Below the pieces are notes generated by a model. The model worked only from the letters and a program-made list of their open reading frames with translations, did no database searches and had not been told where the DNA came from. Positions 40,446 through 51,266 of a stretch of 64,000 nucleotides of DNA are shown here, piece by piece (positions within the stretch are counted from its first letter, which is position 1; each line of letters starts with the position of its first letter). A program made the position numbers and the translations under genes. Source of the stretch: Axinella damicornis (taxonomy: Eukaryota; Porifera; Demospongiae; Axinellida; Axinellidae); the NCBI GenBank assembly GCA_963931865.1, contig OZ007510.1, positions 13,416,471 through 13,480,470 of the forward strand. Direction: 5' to 3'.

Positions 40446-42532
40446 CTAGGAGGGTGAGGTGGGGGGAGGAGGTGTGGGGTGGGGAGGGAGACACATAGAA
40501 GGAAAGAAAAGAGGAGAGGGAGGAAGAAGAGAGAGACCAAACGATATATTAACACATTGTCATTCTCAGTCCCGGTACCGCATTCTCAGTCCTGGTACCG
40601 AATCTGCCCTGAAATGGTCCCCCCCCCCCCCCCCCCCCCCCCCTCCCCCAGTGTGCATGACTGAGACTAGCTGTGACAGTGAATGGGTGTGATTGCGACA
40701 TTTCAACGCATGACAATTCAATTCACAGTTTTGTCTTGCAAAACATTCTGAAATCTGATTGGTACTGCCAACACTGGCAGGAAAGCAACAGTTTGATAAG
40801 TTGCCAGGCTGCTTCTACTACAGTCTGGGGACAAGGCTAGCTTTACCCTGCTACACATGCGGTAACAATTGACAGTAAAAACTAAGAGGGGGGTTCACAC
40901 AGCTCCACAGAACAATTTTACAAGACGTCAGTTCTTTAATTTAATATTCTGCCAATTGGGGCGAGCCTGAGAGAGCCCCACACAGACGTGAAAATGTAAA
41001 CCATGTCTGTATGTCTGCATGTGTACGTCGTACTGTAAATAAAGGCTTAAGCAAATTACCAAAAATTCCTTGCGTCATGACAAATTTATACATGCACATG
41101 GTCAACAACAAAAACCTAAAGGAGATAACTAGAAACACGAATCGTGAAGCTTGAACTTCTTGGATGGCTACAACAGGGATGGAGACCACTCACGAGTCTA
41201 TCTCTTCAATGGCTACAGTGATGGGCACTACCTCACGGCAACAATGACTGCAAGAGTGAGACTTCTTCACTGATCTAGCTAGCTACAAGTTCACGGCTAC
41301 ACGGTTGCTCACTGCACCTAGCTACCTCTACTCTTCAATGGCTACAGTCATGGGAGCTATGCACTGCATGGAAAAGACAGCAAGAGTGCTTTCATCTGTT
41401 CATGCCGCATATGTGAGAATATGTCCAAGGAACCAGTAGTCTACAGCACACTCCCCATTTCCTTAGCAACAGCTACTGGACCATTAATTGCCTTAAGTTG
41501 ACATAAGCACATGCATCCCATAGACTTGACCTTTGCCTAATCAGGTTCATCACACAGCACATCCCAATCTCAGCCCCATGTGCCCCACCCTCTCCAAGAA
41601 GCTGAAAGTGGAAGTTGTGTACAAAGATACCATGGCAACTGTTGAGAACTAGACTGGAAACTAACCTGACCCACTGACCACCACACATGCATTCAGTGGT
41701 TCTGAGGTGTGATGGTCGTTTACTGTAGGCAACAGCTAGAACTTTGAGAGAATGTTGAGCGAGAGCAGTGCTGCTTTCTCTACTCCCATGGGGCCTGGGA
41801 ATGAGGCTATGATTGGCGGGTGAACACACCCACTCAAGTCAGGTACACAGGTGTGCCCTTGAATGACAGCTCCTCCAGTAAGCCCTGTGTTGTGGGAGCT
41901 ACATAGTCTCAAACTCTGGTTCATAATTCTGGAGCCATCTTGGTCATCCAAAAGGTCTACTTCTTGACCTTGATGGGAATTCGGTCTCTAAGGATTTACT
42001 TGGCTGGAGATAAACACCAGCTAGCTTAACACATGGATGGCAAGTACCGATTGTTGCCTCATTCCCAGGATATACACTCTGTTTGTCCTCTCCTTTACAG
42101 TGTGGGAACAGGGCTCATATATGGACATTGGACACAGAGCTAGAATTCACTCCAGAGGACTTCGGCCCAGCATTTGCCCAGAAATCAAGGAGGGTTCAGC
42201 AAAATGATCTCAGCTCTATGGAGTGTTTTAGCACCAAAATTCAAATGCCGGTTTCCAAATTTGACGAGGTCGATCAGAAATGTTATGAGGTCGCTTAAAA
42301 CAGTTAATGGGGTCACTCAAAGATGTTATGAGGTTGCTCGGCTATATCAGGAGGGCGGTCAGCAATTCTATGAGAGCGCTATAATTTCAAAACCAGCCTA
42401 GCCAAGCCAGACTACTATAGTCAGAGCAAGCCTTGCCATGCACTGCTCCAAGTCACAGGGCCAGGCATGCACATCCAATTGATGATGGACAAGTTCGAGA
42501 GAGCGAGAAATCAGCTGCTCAGAGCGGTAGAC
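40446..42532. other. Non-coding part of duplicated segment A
   Basis: It holds a 25-C run at 40619-40643, a terminus-like tggggcgagcctgaga sequence at about 40958 shared with 61041, and near-repeats of the phrase cttcaatggctacag at about 41207 and 41333. No coding exon could be supported. ORFs of 60-120 codons here have no recognisable features. Confidence 0.5.
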
Positions 42533-42901
42533 GGCAGATTCGAACCAGGTACCGTCATATGGGTCATGCATGCACTTAACATGTTGATCGGTCACGCCTA
42601 CCGAACAAGTGAATTAGTGTGCAGCTTTTCAGGGAGGGTCTGGGAACGAGACTAATTTAACCGAATGCACTGTTATAACAAACGACTGGATGTGGACTAT
42701 GCTTTATTTGGAATAAACAGCTGACATAATTATAGCTGGGCCTCTCATGATACTCCTAGTGAAAGCTTATGAAACCCTTTTGTAAAGACAATTCCCAAGT
42801 GGCTAGACTCAAGACCAATTAATTGCCCAAAGTTGATACTGACACACTGACTTGTCACACCCCTTTGCACACAAGGTAACTAGAGATGTTCATAGAACAC
42901 A

Positions 42902-43510
42902 TACCCCGCGCTGAACGTCTACAGGCCAGGATGCATGCAGTGCAGCTACAATCGACGTGACATCTTTGCCGATGCGCATCGAACAGGGCGGCTATCGCGT
43001 ATACTGTGTTCGTGTATGGCCATAACCAAGGTGTGGGAGTGACCGCTTACCGTATATAATATTGTACTTGTGAAACTAGAGAGGTGTGGCCAAATGTTAC
43101 GAAATAGCTGGAAAAACAGCCGAAGCAATAGCCATGATGTCTGTGCAGAACATAGATCGTGAGAAAACACTGTTTCCTAGCGGTCATCTCGAAGCATGAA
43201 GTTTCCAAATGCACTACGTGTCCTGTTCTTGATGGGACTCTGAGGTCACGAAGAGGTGGAGCCAATGTTATGAATAGTTATGAAAAGTAAGAAATAGCCG
43301 AAATACAGCGAAACGGAGCACCTTGACTTCAGTCAGGTACACATAGAGCAGTTTTTTGCTATTTGCTATTGTTTGACTCCATTTCGATGGTTTATGAGGG
43401 TCTATGTGGCGAGATTTCAATTTTTTTCGCTGACAGACAGACAGACGTACAGACGACTGACAGACAAAACCGATTGCTTAACCCCGCTTCGCGCATGCGC
43501 GCGCGGGGTA
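42902..43510. mobile_element. Interspersed element with taccccgcgc termini (copy outside the duplication)
   Basis: It begins taccccgcgc and ends gcgcggggta, an inverted pair, with about 600 bp between. A shorter relative lies at 52857-53326 in copy B. Both are preceded by caaggtaactagag and a stretch ending aacaca, so the true left end may be about 25 bp earlier. It holds a run of cagaca repeats near the right end. No coding capacity was seen. Confidence 0.55.
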
Positions 43511-44158
43511 ATAAACAATGGACTCCACTCCAGATTGTGAATCAGTGCAATGACCACTTCCACCCAGTTGCTTGCAGTACGAAAAGCAGAGAGAGCCTGG
43601 TACATAATCTCACATGAGTGGCATTGGGATTGAAAGGCTGGTAGAAAGGATTTGATTGTGTGTTGGCCAGTCTTGTGCCCAGCAGGAAGCACCGTATGGA
43701 AACCCAGTCCTCTCCGGTAACATTGAAGAACGGAGCTACTGTGCCAAGTAACTTAAGCATCTAGCCAGTGAGGGACGACTGCCATACATACCAAGCATTG
43801 ACCAACTGGTTGTCCAGGCACCAGGCTCTCCCAGCTGTTTTGTAATGCAAGCTGGGCAGAGGCCTAGGAGAGAGGCTACTTCTTAACCATGTGCTCAAAT
43901 CATACGAAGGCATACCTGTATGGTGGGCTTGGGACCTATTGTAGCGACAGTCATATGGCGAGCGAGACCGAGACCTGTGAAATGGATACACGTACATGTA
44001 AGAGTATAGTACAAAATTCAACCAGTAGTCCACATGTGGTCATGCGCCATGTAGCTATCATGTGTGCACGTTCAGCAGTGCATACCAACAACATCAAACA
44101 TATCATATAACGAGAAGACATTTCCTCCGTGGGATTTGGCTTCTCCTCCAACTACAAC

Positions 44159-44668
44159 TTAACTCTTTAGGGGCCAAATTCTTTCTCTAGGTCATTTTCA
44201 GTCTATAGAACACTTAAACATACCCTAATTTCTGTTCCCTGGCATTGCTGGGCTCGAAACTGCTCACACAGGTAATTTCAGCTATACTGAGTATATACGT
44301 GACTTAACCACACCCACCAATTAACGAGCTTGCAATCAAGCCTCCCGAGATATGCCAACCTGCCGTAGCTGAAAAACGGGCGATGTATGCTGGAAATGGA
44401 GGCCCTACAAGGCAAGACAGCTACTTTCTAAGTCCATTTATGCCAAAAACGGCGGAAATGGCCCTCTCAGTGCCGACCAAGACCTTTCTATCGCGGAGCC
44501 CAGACACGGCCATCCTGTTTGCACCCTCCGGGTGCACCCACCCACCTCCCCTTGCCCCGCCCTTTCTGCTGCCGCAGAGCCTATCTCTCAAGGACATTGC
44601 CGGATGTGACATCATGAAGCTGAAAGTCTCATGACACCTTAAGGCGTCACTAGCTGGTAAACGGTTAA
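44159..44668. mobile_element. piggyBac-like MITE with TTAA ends
   Basis: TTAA occurs at both limits (44159-44162 and 44665-44668). The ends read inward as ctctttaggggc and ccgtttaccagc, short imperfect inverted repeats of the TTAACCCTTT type typical of piggyBac. The inverted match is short, so this call is tentative. Confidence 0.4.
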
Positions 44669-44790
44669 GGAGACCTTGGTCATTTCGGCCTTTAGTTACA
44701 TGTACATACCGGGTAAGTAAAGGCAGCATAATATTCTAGCAGCAAACACTACCAACACCAAGCAGACACTATCATGGGTGTTATGCTTAC

Positions 44791-45452
44791 CAGACCTGTC
44801 AACTCTCACGGTTTGCCCGTGAGACCCCCGGTTTGGCGCACATTCCCCCGGTCCCCCGGTTTTGCTTAGAATTCTCACGTCTAGCGGCTTACCTGCGGAT
44901 AAAAATTTGGAAGTAAGAAGCAATTAACCGGCAATCCAGCACGTCTCGACTAGACTCGGACCTAACTAGCAGCCTAGTTAGCTCAGGCATCATGCAACGT
45001 ACGTGCATACGTACGTACAAGTACATGTAGCCTAGTCTCGTCCCCAGACTGACTTTGCTCAAGTTGGTCTGGGGACGAAACTACTCGTGCCCACTGCCCA
45101 GATTGATGGTGGTTGTTCGCGGGTACAGCGGCTGCTGCTACGATGGTGAAGCGTTCGACTCAGTCCGATGAAGGATTACCAACAGAAAGAGGCAGTCAGG
45201 CAACAACAATGTACAATAGGGAACATAGCTAAGACCTAACATAGTCGCATTTTGAGTCTCTGTAATGGATGTTGCAAATGCACAATACAATTATGTTGTT
45301 CTGTTAACATAATGAGAAGGTCCCTGCGATACGGTACGTTCACCTACTATGGTTGGACGCGATCTCCAGGTTTTGGACACCAATCTCCAGGTTTTTGCTA
45401 CTGGTAATTTTAAATTCCCCAGATTTTTACCTGGCCAAGGTTGACAGGTCTG
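44791..45452. mobile_element. Inverted-repeat element with 6-bp target duplication
   Basis: The element starts cagacctgtcaac and ends gttgacaggtctg, exact inverted copies. gcttac flanks it at 44785-44790 and 45453-45458. The left interior is rich in ctcacgg and cccccgg motifs. The similar caggcctgccaactctcacg at 45534 looks like the end of another member. No ORF of interest. Superfamily not assigned. Confidence 0.75.
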
Positions 45453-45630
45453 GCTTACAGCACACATTCTAGCAACTTCAGCAATTCTGGTGTGCTTTAT
45501 TTGAAATACCTCACCATGCCACAGAACAATCACAGGCCTGCCAACTCTCACGGAAAATCCTGCGAGTCTCACAGTTTCAGTGCTGATCTCACACTCTCAC
45601 GGTTAATGTTACGGGATACTCGTGCGCACG

Positions 45631-46026
45631 CCGTGCAAAATGTATTGGGAAATGTATAGCTCGCTAACCAAGAATCTCTGGTACGAAGAGCGTGAGCAAC
45701 TTGATTCTGGCGGTGGAGGTGCGATGTCACAAGGTGCAGGGCATGACGGAAGCCTTTATTGATAGCAAATGCACAATACAATTAAAACTGAAATACAATA
45801 CAATTGAATTGATGTCTCGCTCGAGCAAATCGGTAAATATGGCTTTTGGGTGAACTGAAATGCTCGTTTTTGCAAGGTTATACAGCATATCGGTTAAAGC
45901 TTCCGTCATGCCCTGCACCTTGTGACAGTGCACCTCCACCTCTAGAATCAAGTTACTCACGCTGTTCGTACCAGAGATTCTTGGTTAGCGAGCTTAAGTA
46001 TACGTTTCCCAATACATTTCTCACGG
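45631..46026. repeat. Fold-back repeat with arms of about 125 bp
   Basis: 45631-45753 and 45899-46026 are inverted copies with a loop of about 145 bp. Examples are aatgtattgggaaa on the left matching tttcccaatacatt on the right, and gggcatgacggaagc matching gcttccgtcatgccc. The arms differ by small indels. It may be a damaged member of the element family whose end lies at 45534. Confidence 0.75.
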
Positions 46027-46065
46027 TAGACTGCCACACACTAATACAAAGATTGCTATGTGATC

Positions 46066-46485
46066 TAGGGCTGTCACAATATATCAATATGTAGCTATAT
46101 TATTGCAATACGACGTATCGCAATACAATTCAATACACTTACTTCGACATATCGCGTAGGGAATATATTGCAGCATATTGCGTGTATTGTGCCACAAGTG
46201 TGCCCAGCGAAAGGCTGTTTAGCTCGGCAGGCAACCTCGTAAATGGCAAGATATCCAGTCTTTTGCCTGAAATGTTGACAAACTTCTTTTTCTGTATGAA
46301 AACCTAAGGCATTAACCTTCTTGTAGTTTTATGTTTTGCTGAACGTATACTTGCTCAACGTATACTTGCTCTTCCTGTTACTGCTTTAATAATAACCACA
46401 TCTGTGTATTGCAATACGGCAATATATTGTGAACATCTTGCATGCAATATGCAATATGCCAATTTGCCGTATTGTGACAGCCCTA
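46066..46485. mobile_element. hAT-type MITE, 420 bp
   Basis: Termini are tagggctgtcacaatat and atattgtgacagccct-a style inverse, the familiar hAT pattern. Flanks are atgtgatc (46058-46065) and atgtgttc (46486-46493), an 8-bp duplication with one mismatch. The interior is AT-rich with many aatatattgc motifs and no coding capacity. Confidence 0.8.
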
Positions 46486-46590
46486 ATGTGTTCTACAGCT
46501 TACGTAACTGAGAATTGACTGCAAAATACAGAGACCTCACTGTAGCTAGCCAGCTGTCAATGTCCACTTTAGTTACCCCAGCTACTTTCG

Positions 46591-46863
46591 ATGTGGAGTG
46601 AGATAGTTAACACTGACGTGATATCAGTGGACCACATTCCCTTCATAGAATGGTTCCTTCATCAGAAGTTTGAGACCAAACCACAAGAATACAGCTGTGG
46701 TTACATTATGGCACTGGAGACAGCTGGTGGGCAAAAGATCTTTGCCAAGTTGCGGCTAGAAGGCCAAAGCACTTTGTGTAATCACATCTACGTACCTAGT
46801 TCAGTGGTAGCCAAGTATTACGTGATCAGCTTTCACTATATTGAATGGGATACATGTTATTAG
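46591..46863 (+). CDS. Hypothetical ORF, 90 codons
   Basis: The ORF opens MWSEIVNTDVISVDHIPF just after a plausible acceptor (taccccag) and ends HYIEWDTCY then stop. Its composition is protein-like rather than repeat-like. It may be an exon of a host or transposon gene. No family is recognised. It lies on the strand opposite to the spectrin-type gene, in what would be that gene's 3' region. Confidence 0.25.
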   Translation: MWSEIVNTDVISVDHIPFIEWFLHQKFETKPQEYSCGYIMALETAGGQKIFAKLRLEGQSTLCNHIYVPSSVVAKYYVISFHYIEWDTCY

Positions 46864-47457
46864 CCCATCAATTCTCCGCTAGGCAGATGTGGATTCCCGT
46901 TCCTAGGCAACCACCAGCAAAAACTGGGCAGAATCGGTTTGATATTAGATGCATTAAAGACTGACTGCCATCTAACAGAAAATACTGTCCACATAGCGGT
47001 GAAAAGCTTAACCCCACGTTGCACATGGATGCGAGTAATGAAGGGACAGCTCTGCTTTAGGTGGGATTTATTATAATGCCACACTGCACACGGGGGCAGG
47101 TAATGGACAGCTCTTCTCAAGGTTGCAAATCAACTTCATGAATGCACGAGGGTAATATAAAAAGGGACAACCCTCCTAAGGGTATATACCCCTCCAGGAC
47201 ACCCCCAACTATACCGGGAAATGGGAATATTTGTAAAGTGTTTGATAGACACAGAGGCCAGGGTCAGCAAGGGGGGCCCCACTAGTATTCAGCACATGCT
47301 CGACATGCACAATAAGCTCAGCTTTTGAGTATGGGTTTTGTGCAATGAATTTCATAATATGAATATCAATAATAACAGTATCCCAGCATTCAGGTCAAGT
47401 CCTGGCTGGACGATGGATCTTTTTAATATCAATGTCTGCTGTTCCAAGATTCCTTAC
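46864..47457. other. Region without a supported gene
   Basis: Contains a degenerate repeat of about 60-70 bp in three imperfect copies between about 46985 and 47185 (each ending in a form of gggacag-ctc-tt-agg). No exon with clear splice sites was found downstream of 47458 on the minus strand, so the gene's 3' end is not located. Confidence 0.4.
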
Positions 47458-47577
47458 CTTGATCTGTACTTCGATGAGCCTCACTCTTGCTGCGATACGC
47501 TCCTGATGCCCCATCCCTCCCTGCATTCCATCCACCCACCGACTCAGCCCGTTCGCCACCGTCTGGAACTTCTGAGT
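47458..47577 (-). CDS. Spectrin-repeat gene, exon (40 codons)
   Basis: Phase-0 exon between tctgcag and gtaagg on the minus strand. It reads TQKFQTVANGLSRWVDGMQ and ends RLIEVQIK. The pattern F..VANGLSRWVD is a typical helix A of a spectrin repeat, which bears a W in this position. It follows 47938-48138 in the same phase and is the last well-supported exon. Confidence 0.75.
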
Positions 47578-47937
47578 CTGCAGACAGAACACAAGAAATA
47601 ATGTTGAACTGAAAATTCAATAATTGATAATGGATAGAAGTTATCTGCTGATACTAATAGCTGCTCCAGATAACTTTGTTCAAAACTTTCTACTTTTACA
47701 AAGACAATTTTGCCTCATCTAAATTTCGGGTACCGATGATTTACATAAGTACTGGTGCATCATTGATATACTTGTCTCCCATGCACACCTACACAGTCAG
47801 CTCAAGCAAGCAACCACTTTTGACTATCGTTCAGTCTGCCTGCATTTCAAATGCTGCAATGATACACGTAGAGCTGTATCTATGTATGCTAGATGTACAC
47901 ATACAGACGTATGCTAGATGAGCACATCCAACCATAC

Positions 47938-48138
47938 CTGGACGAGTGCATCAGATAACTTCTGCAGCACTTCCCCAAACAGCTGTCCCAATCTCTCCCA
48001 CTCGGACTGAAGCTTCTCGAGCCTGGCCTCCAGGTCAGCTCTGGCCGGAGTGTCCTCACACTGCTCCGCCAGGGACTGCCCATTCTCAGAGCAGGTTCCG
48101 TACACTGGAGCAAGAGTATTGTACTCTGTTTTCAAGCC
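47938..48138 (-). CDS. Spectrin-repeat gene, exon (67 codons)
   Basis: Phase-0 exon between cctcag and gtatgg. It encodes GLKTEYNTLAPVYGTCSE, then RLEKLQSEWERLGQL and VLQKLSDALVQ. The Q.EW.RL core matches helix C of a spectrin repeat. It joins in frame to the preceding exon's KLKSENE. A (gt)n-G27 simple repeat lies in the intron on its 5' side. Confidence 0.8.
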
Positions 48139-48163
48139 CTGAGGAGAAGGTGCGTGTATATTT

Positions 48164-48303
48164 GTGTGTGTGTGTGTGTGTGCACGTGTGTGTGTGTGTG
48201 TGTGCATGTGTGCATGCGTGTGTGTGTGTGTTGTGTGTGTGTGTGTGTGCATGTGTGTGTGCGTGTGTGTGCGTGTGGGGGGGGGGGGGGGGGGGGGGGG
48301 GGG
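48164..48303. repeat. (GT)n microsatellite followed by a 27-G run
   Basis: Alternating gt/gc repeats up to 48276, then G27 at 48277-48303. It is intronic in the minus-strand gene. Run lengths of this kind are unreliable in assemblies. Confidence 0.95.
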
Positions 48304-48477
48304 TGCGTATGGTTTAGCCCACATAGCGTTTGTAGAATCACACACAACACCTCACTCACTCTACTCACACACACCTGAGTTTCCACAGTAACTCTTAACA
48401 TAGTTTGCCTTGCCAATGCACTGCTTGTGCCTTCAATGATATCACACATGTATGCACATACACACACACACACATAC

Positions 48478-48810
48478 TTCATTTTCTGACTTGAGTTTCT
48501 CCACCGCCTCAGGGTCAGCAGGGGGAGGGCCTAACTTCTCCAGCCGGCCCAGAGTGCCAGGGACCCAAGGAAGCAATTTCTCTGTGGCACCCTCGTACGT
48601 CCTTGCCAGGGCCAAGGCAGCGTCCAAACTGGCATGGCACTGCTCAAGCTGATCCGACAGGTTTGACCATCTGGATGTGAGCTCGTCAAACTGGCCTTGC
48701 AGGGCCTCCCGGTCTGGGTTCTCGGTGGTGAGGTGGGAGGTGAGGGTAGTGAGCAGGGGACCCAGACTGTCCTTCTCTGGGATCCAGGAAGCCAGCTGCT
48801 GCAGGAGAGC
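48478..48810 (-). CDS. Spectrin-repeat gene, exon (111 codons)
   Basis: The longest and cleanest exon: acceptor tttctcag, donor gtatgtg, phase 0 at both ends, no stop. It reads ALLQQLASWIPEKDSLGPLL, then GQFDELTSRWSNLSDQLEQC, DAALALARTYEGATEKLLPW and DPEAVEKLKSENE. It spans the end of one triple-helical repeat (FDELTSRW is a helix-C signature) and the start of the next. The protein probably belongs to the spectrin/dystrophin/spectraplakin superfamily of actin- and membrane-linked rods. A MACF1/dystonin-type spectraplakin is plausible, but the subfamily cannot be fixed from this stretch. Confidence 0.88.
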
Positions 48811-48905
48811 CTGAGAAACAGATCAAGCAGAGGAGAGACTGTCAACTGTCTCCAGAAACTTGCTAGTGATTACAAGAGGAAACAGTTTCTCCGAAGGGAA
48901 GAGAG

Positions 48906-48910
<5 letters not shown>

Positions 48911-48990
<80 letters not shown>

Positions 48991-49004
48991 TGGTGGTGGT
49001 GGGG

Positions 49005-49044
<40 letters not shown>
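48911..49044. repeat. (GT)n microsatellite joined to a 39-G run
   Basis: (gt)n at 48911-48988, then a short ggt run and G39 at 49006-49044. Intronic on the minus strand. Strong G-quadruplex potential on the plus strand. Confidence 0.95.
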
Positions 49045-49045
<1 letters not shown>

Positions 49046-49129
49046 GCGCTGGCTTGAATAGAAGCAGCTGCTACAGTATTCAGGTCAACCCCCCATCTAA
49101 CCTCAGCTGCCCTTTCCCAGTGCACCCAC

Positions 49130-49284
49130 CTTGGCTTCCTGCAGCTGCTGCTCTCTCTCTCTCTCCGCTCTCCATGGCCGGTGGACTGAGCCCTCAGCCA
49201 GGCCCAGAACTCACGAAATAGGTCTTCCATCGGTCGAATCTTGCGGTCTAGGGCTTTGAGTTGGGTCTTCATGTCAGAGGCAAG
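49130..49284 (-). CDS. Spectrin-repeat gene, exon with a 2-bp frame problem
   Basis: The exon lies between ccaccag and gtgggtg. It opens LASDMKTQLKALDRKIRPME, then DLFREFWAWLRA, a good spectrin helix A. The last part must be read one frame over (REQQLQEAK) to join the next exon's ALLQQLASW. The 155-bp length is two bases over a whole number of codons. The shift falls in a (ga)n tract, so one extra dinucleotide, real or from assembly, explains it. Confidence 0.7.
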
Positions 49285-49463
49285 CTGGTGGTAGGGTGAG
49301 CGGGTGTTTGTGTGCATATGCGGGTTGAGGGGGAGGTAGTTAAAATGGAGCATCAAAGCCAAGAATTGTTTGCAAAACTCAATCACGCACACGCACACAC
49401 ACTTGTCGCAGATGAACAAGCACCCCCCCCCCCCCCCACACACACACACACATACACACATAC

Positions 49464-49627
49464 CCTCCTCATCTTGTCACAATCTGCCATCCTGGTTTGG
49501 TTTGCAGCTTGCTGACATCATGATCACACTCAAACTGGCTCTGGTCGAATGGTGTCTCCAACAAGTCACAGGAGGCTAGAAGCTCCTCAAACTCTGACCT
49601 CTGCACTCCGACCTCACAAACAAGCTC
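49464..49627 (-). CDS. Spectrin-repeat gene, exon with a 5-bp tandem duplication
   Basis: Between ccttcag and gtatgtg. It begins ELVCEVGVQRSEFEELLAS in phase with the upstream KIKALQ, and continues to CDHDVSKLQT. It then loses frame at a 5-bp tandem duplication (aaacc twice), reaching a TGA. Dropping one 5-bp unit restores phase with CDKMRR and the next exon. Length 164 bp equals 159 plus 5. It is a mutation, an allele or an assembly error. Confidence 0.7.
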
Positions 49628-49762
49628 CTGAAGGGTTAATCACAAGCTTAGCACATGACAATTGTGTGTCCAAATCTCCAAACTCAAAATACACAGCAAG
49701 TTGTCACAAATGCCCACCCCACACACAAGTACTGGAAACACACCCTATGTACATCCACGTAC

Positions 49763-49927
49763 CTGCAAAGCTTTGATCTTGTTCTCTACTGCTTCACTCG
49801 AGATGGCAGACATACTGACCCTGTCTGTCCAGTTGTGCAGGTCATCAACAGGTGCTGAGATGCCATTGTAACTGGCGTAGAAGGCCTCCAGCTTGGGCAG
49901 AGTCTCCTCTATGTCATTGTTCACAAT
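49763..49927 (-). CDS. Spectrin-repeat gene, exon (55 codons)
   Basis: Between cttccag and gtacgtg, open throughout: IVNNDIEETLPKLEAFYAS, then VDDLHNWTDRVSM and AVENKIKALQ. The W in DDLHNWTDR marks helix A of a repeat. It joins downstream in phase 0. The upstream exon at 50167-50304 ends in phase 2, which does not match; see findings. Confidence 0.78.
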
Positions 49928-50166
49928 CTGGAAGCAGTTTGAAATACGGAAACCATGACGACAAACATATGAACTAATCATCCAAGGTTCTTTACAACAC
50001 CCCACACTTACATGCAGGTAAGATTCGACCAATCAGAGAAAGCTACACGTAATCGTCATCCTGTTGGTCATTTCTAGCCGATCATTTTGACTTCATAGTT
50101 GGAGTCACATGACAATAATAAGGAATCTGATTGGCTAGCTGTGTGATTATTGGTTGGTTATCTTAC

Positions 50167-50304
50167 CGGAGTGTGTTCCACCTCTGTTGGAAATTGTCCA
50201 GCTTCAGCTGCAGCTCCTCTCCGTCGTGCGTCCCCCTCCCCACCAGCTCACGACACTTTGAGCACAGCTCCTTGTACACTCCCTCATGAGCCTGGATGTC
50301 TGCC
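50167..50304 (-). CDS. Spectrin-repeat gene, exon (46 codons)
   Basis: Between gcatgtag and gtaaga. It encodes ADIQAHEGVYKELCSKCREL, then EELQLKLDNFQQRWNTLR, a textbook helix B/C of a spectrin repeat (LDNFQQRWNTL). Both its phase at the start (one extra G) and at the end are offset from its neighbours, although the exon length is a multiple of three. Confidence 0.78.
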
Positions 50305-50687
50305 CTACATGCAGGGGAAGGAGAGGGAGAAATGACAGAAGAACTTGTTCGATGATACAAAAAAGCAGGGTATCATATAGAGGGGGGACCCTGAAAACTG
50401 CCCCCAAAGAATTAACCTGCATTACCTGGGGACCACACCCCCAGACCCTCTAGGGACACTTTGCATATGATCTCCTGTTCCTACTCAGCTCACTAACAAA
50501 TCCTGCCTGAACAAGTGCATACAGTGAGGTCAAAGGGCATACAGTGAGTGCACCAATGCTCTGTCTATGGCTATTGGTGTCCTCTGCAACACTCATTCCA
50601 GTTCATGCCGTTCTTGCTCTACGATGGGGCTGCAAAGCAACACAATGCTACTAGTATGACCTGTATTGTTGGTACAGTGTGGTTTAC

Positions 50688-50817
50688 CTGCACGTATGTA
50701 AGTCCTTTTTTGAGTTCTGATATCTCCAGTTTGAGGGGGTCATCTCTCTGGATCTTCTGCTCTGTGTCTCGCAGCCATGCAATGAAGTTGCCAAATGCAT
50801 CATGAAATGTATGAGCA
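50688..50817 (-). CDS. Spectrin-repeat gene, exon (43 codons)
   Basis: Between cccccag and gtaaacc. It joins the upstream exon's split codon to give AHTFHDAFGNFIAWLRDTEQ, then RDDPLKLEISELKKGLTYVQ. FGNFIAWLRDTEQKI is a classic spectrin-repeat helix A. A 120-bp tcccn tract lies directly upstream as its polypyrimidine region. Confidence 0.82.
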
Positions 50818-50819
50818 CT

Positions 50820-50943
50820 GGGGGAGGGAGGGAGGGAGGGAGGGAGGGAGGGAGGGAGGGAGGGAGGGAGGGAGGGAGGGAGGGGAGGGAGGGAGGGGAG
50901 GGAGGGAGGGAGGGAGGGAGGGAGGGAGGGAGGGAGGGAGGGA
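50820..50943. repeat. (GGGA)n microsatellite at a 3' splice site
   Basis: Nearly pure gggagggaggg run. On the minus strand it is (tccc)n leading straight into the acceptor of 50688-50817. Similar shorter runs lie at 36447-36489 and 51143-51190. Confidence 0.95.
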
Positions 50944-51266
50944 TTGGTGCCAGCCAGGTTCTGGCATGGCTTGCTGTGCCCCATCTGGGTTTCCCACCCA
51001 ATGGCGGCAGATGAGATTCAATCTCATCAGAAAGGAAGTGATTACATCACTTCCTGTCAGTCTTGCCTACTTATTCAGCATTACAGCTGCTTATGCTCAA
51101 ACTGTATAGGCTTTCACACTTCAAAACCTTGTGTGGGAGGATGGGAGGGAGGGAGGGAGGGAGGGAGGGAGGGAGGGAGGGAGGAAGGGAGAGAGGGTGG
51201 TGAAGTGTAGGAAGAAAATAAAAATCAACGGAGGGAGATTAAATTAGTTGTGAGGGAGAGACTTAC

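Larger units (their letters stand above)
36386..42532. repeat. Segmental duplication, copy A
   Basis: From the first base after the gap, this segment aligns in the same orientation with 51072-57410. It shows dispersed substitutions, microsatellite length changes and several discrete insertions or deletions. Copy A alone has the insertion at 36491-36995. Copy B alone has about 80 bp at 51830-51915, about 150 bp at 52581-52732 and about 490 bp at 52836-53328. Similarity ends at ggtagac (42532 and 57410). Copy A may be a true duplicate or a misplaced haplotype. Confidence 0.92.

Noticed and set aside
42505..42560. tRNA or tRNA-derived SINE (gctcagagcggtaga and gattcgaacc)
   Set aside because: The A-box-like and B-box-like strings are only about 14 bp apart, and the arms do not pair into a cloverleaf. 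The match stops at the duplication edge.
48132..48482. His/Thr- and Pro-rich ORFs over CA/GT and C/G runs
   Set aside because: Simple-repeat translations. The real exon at 47938-48138 ends before the repeat.
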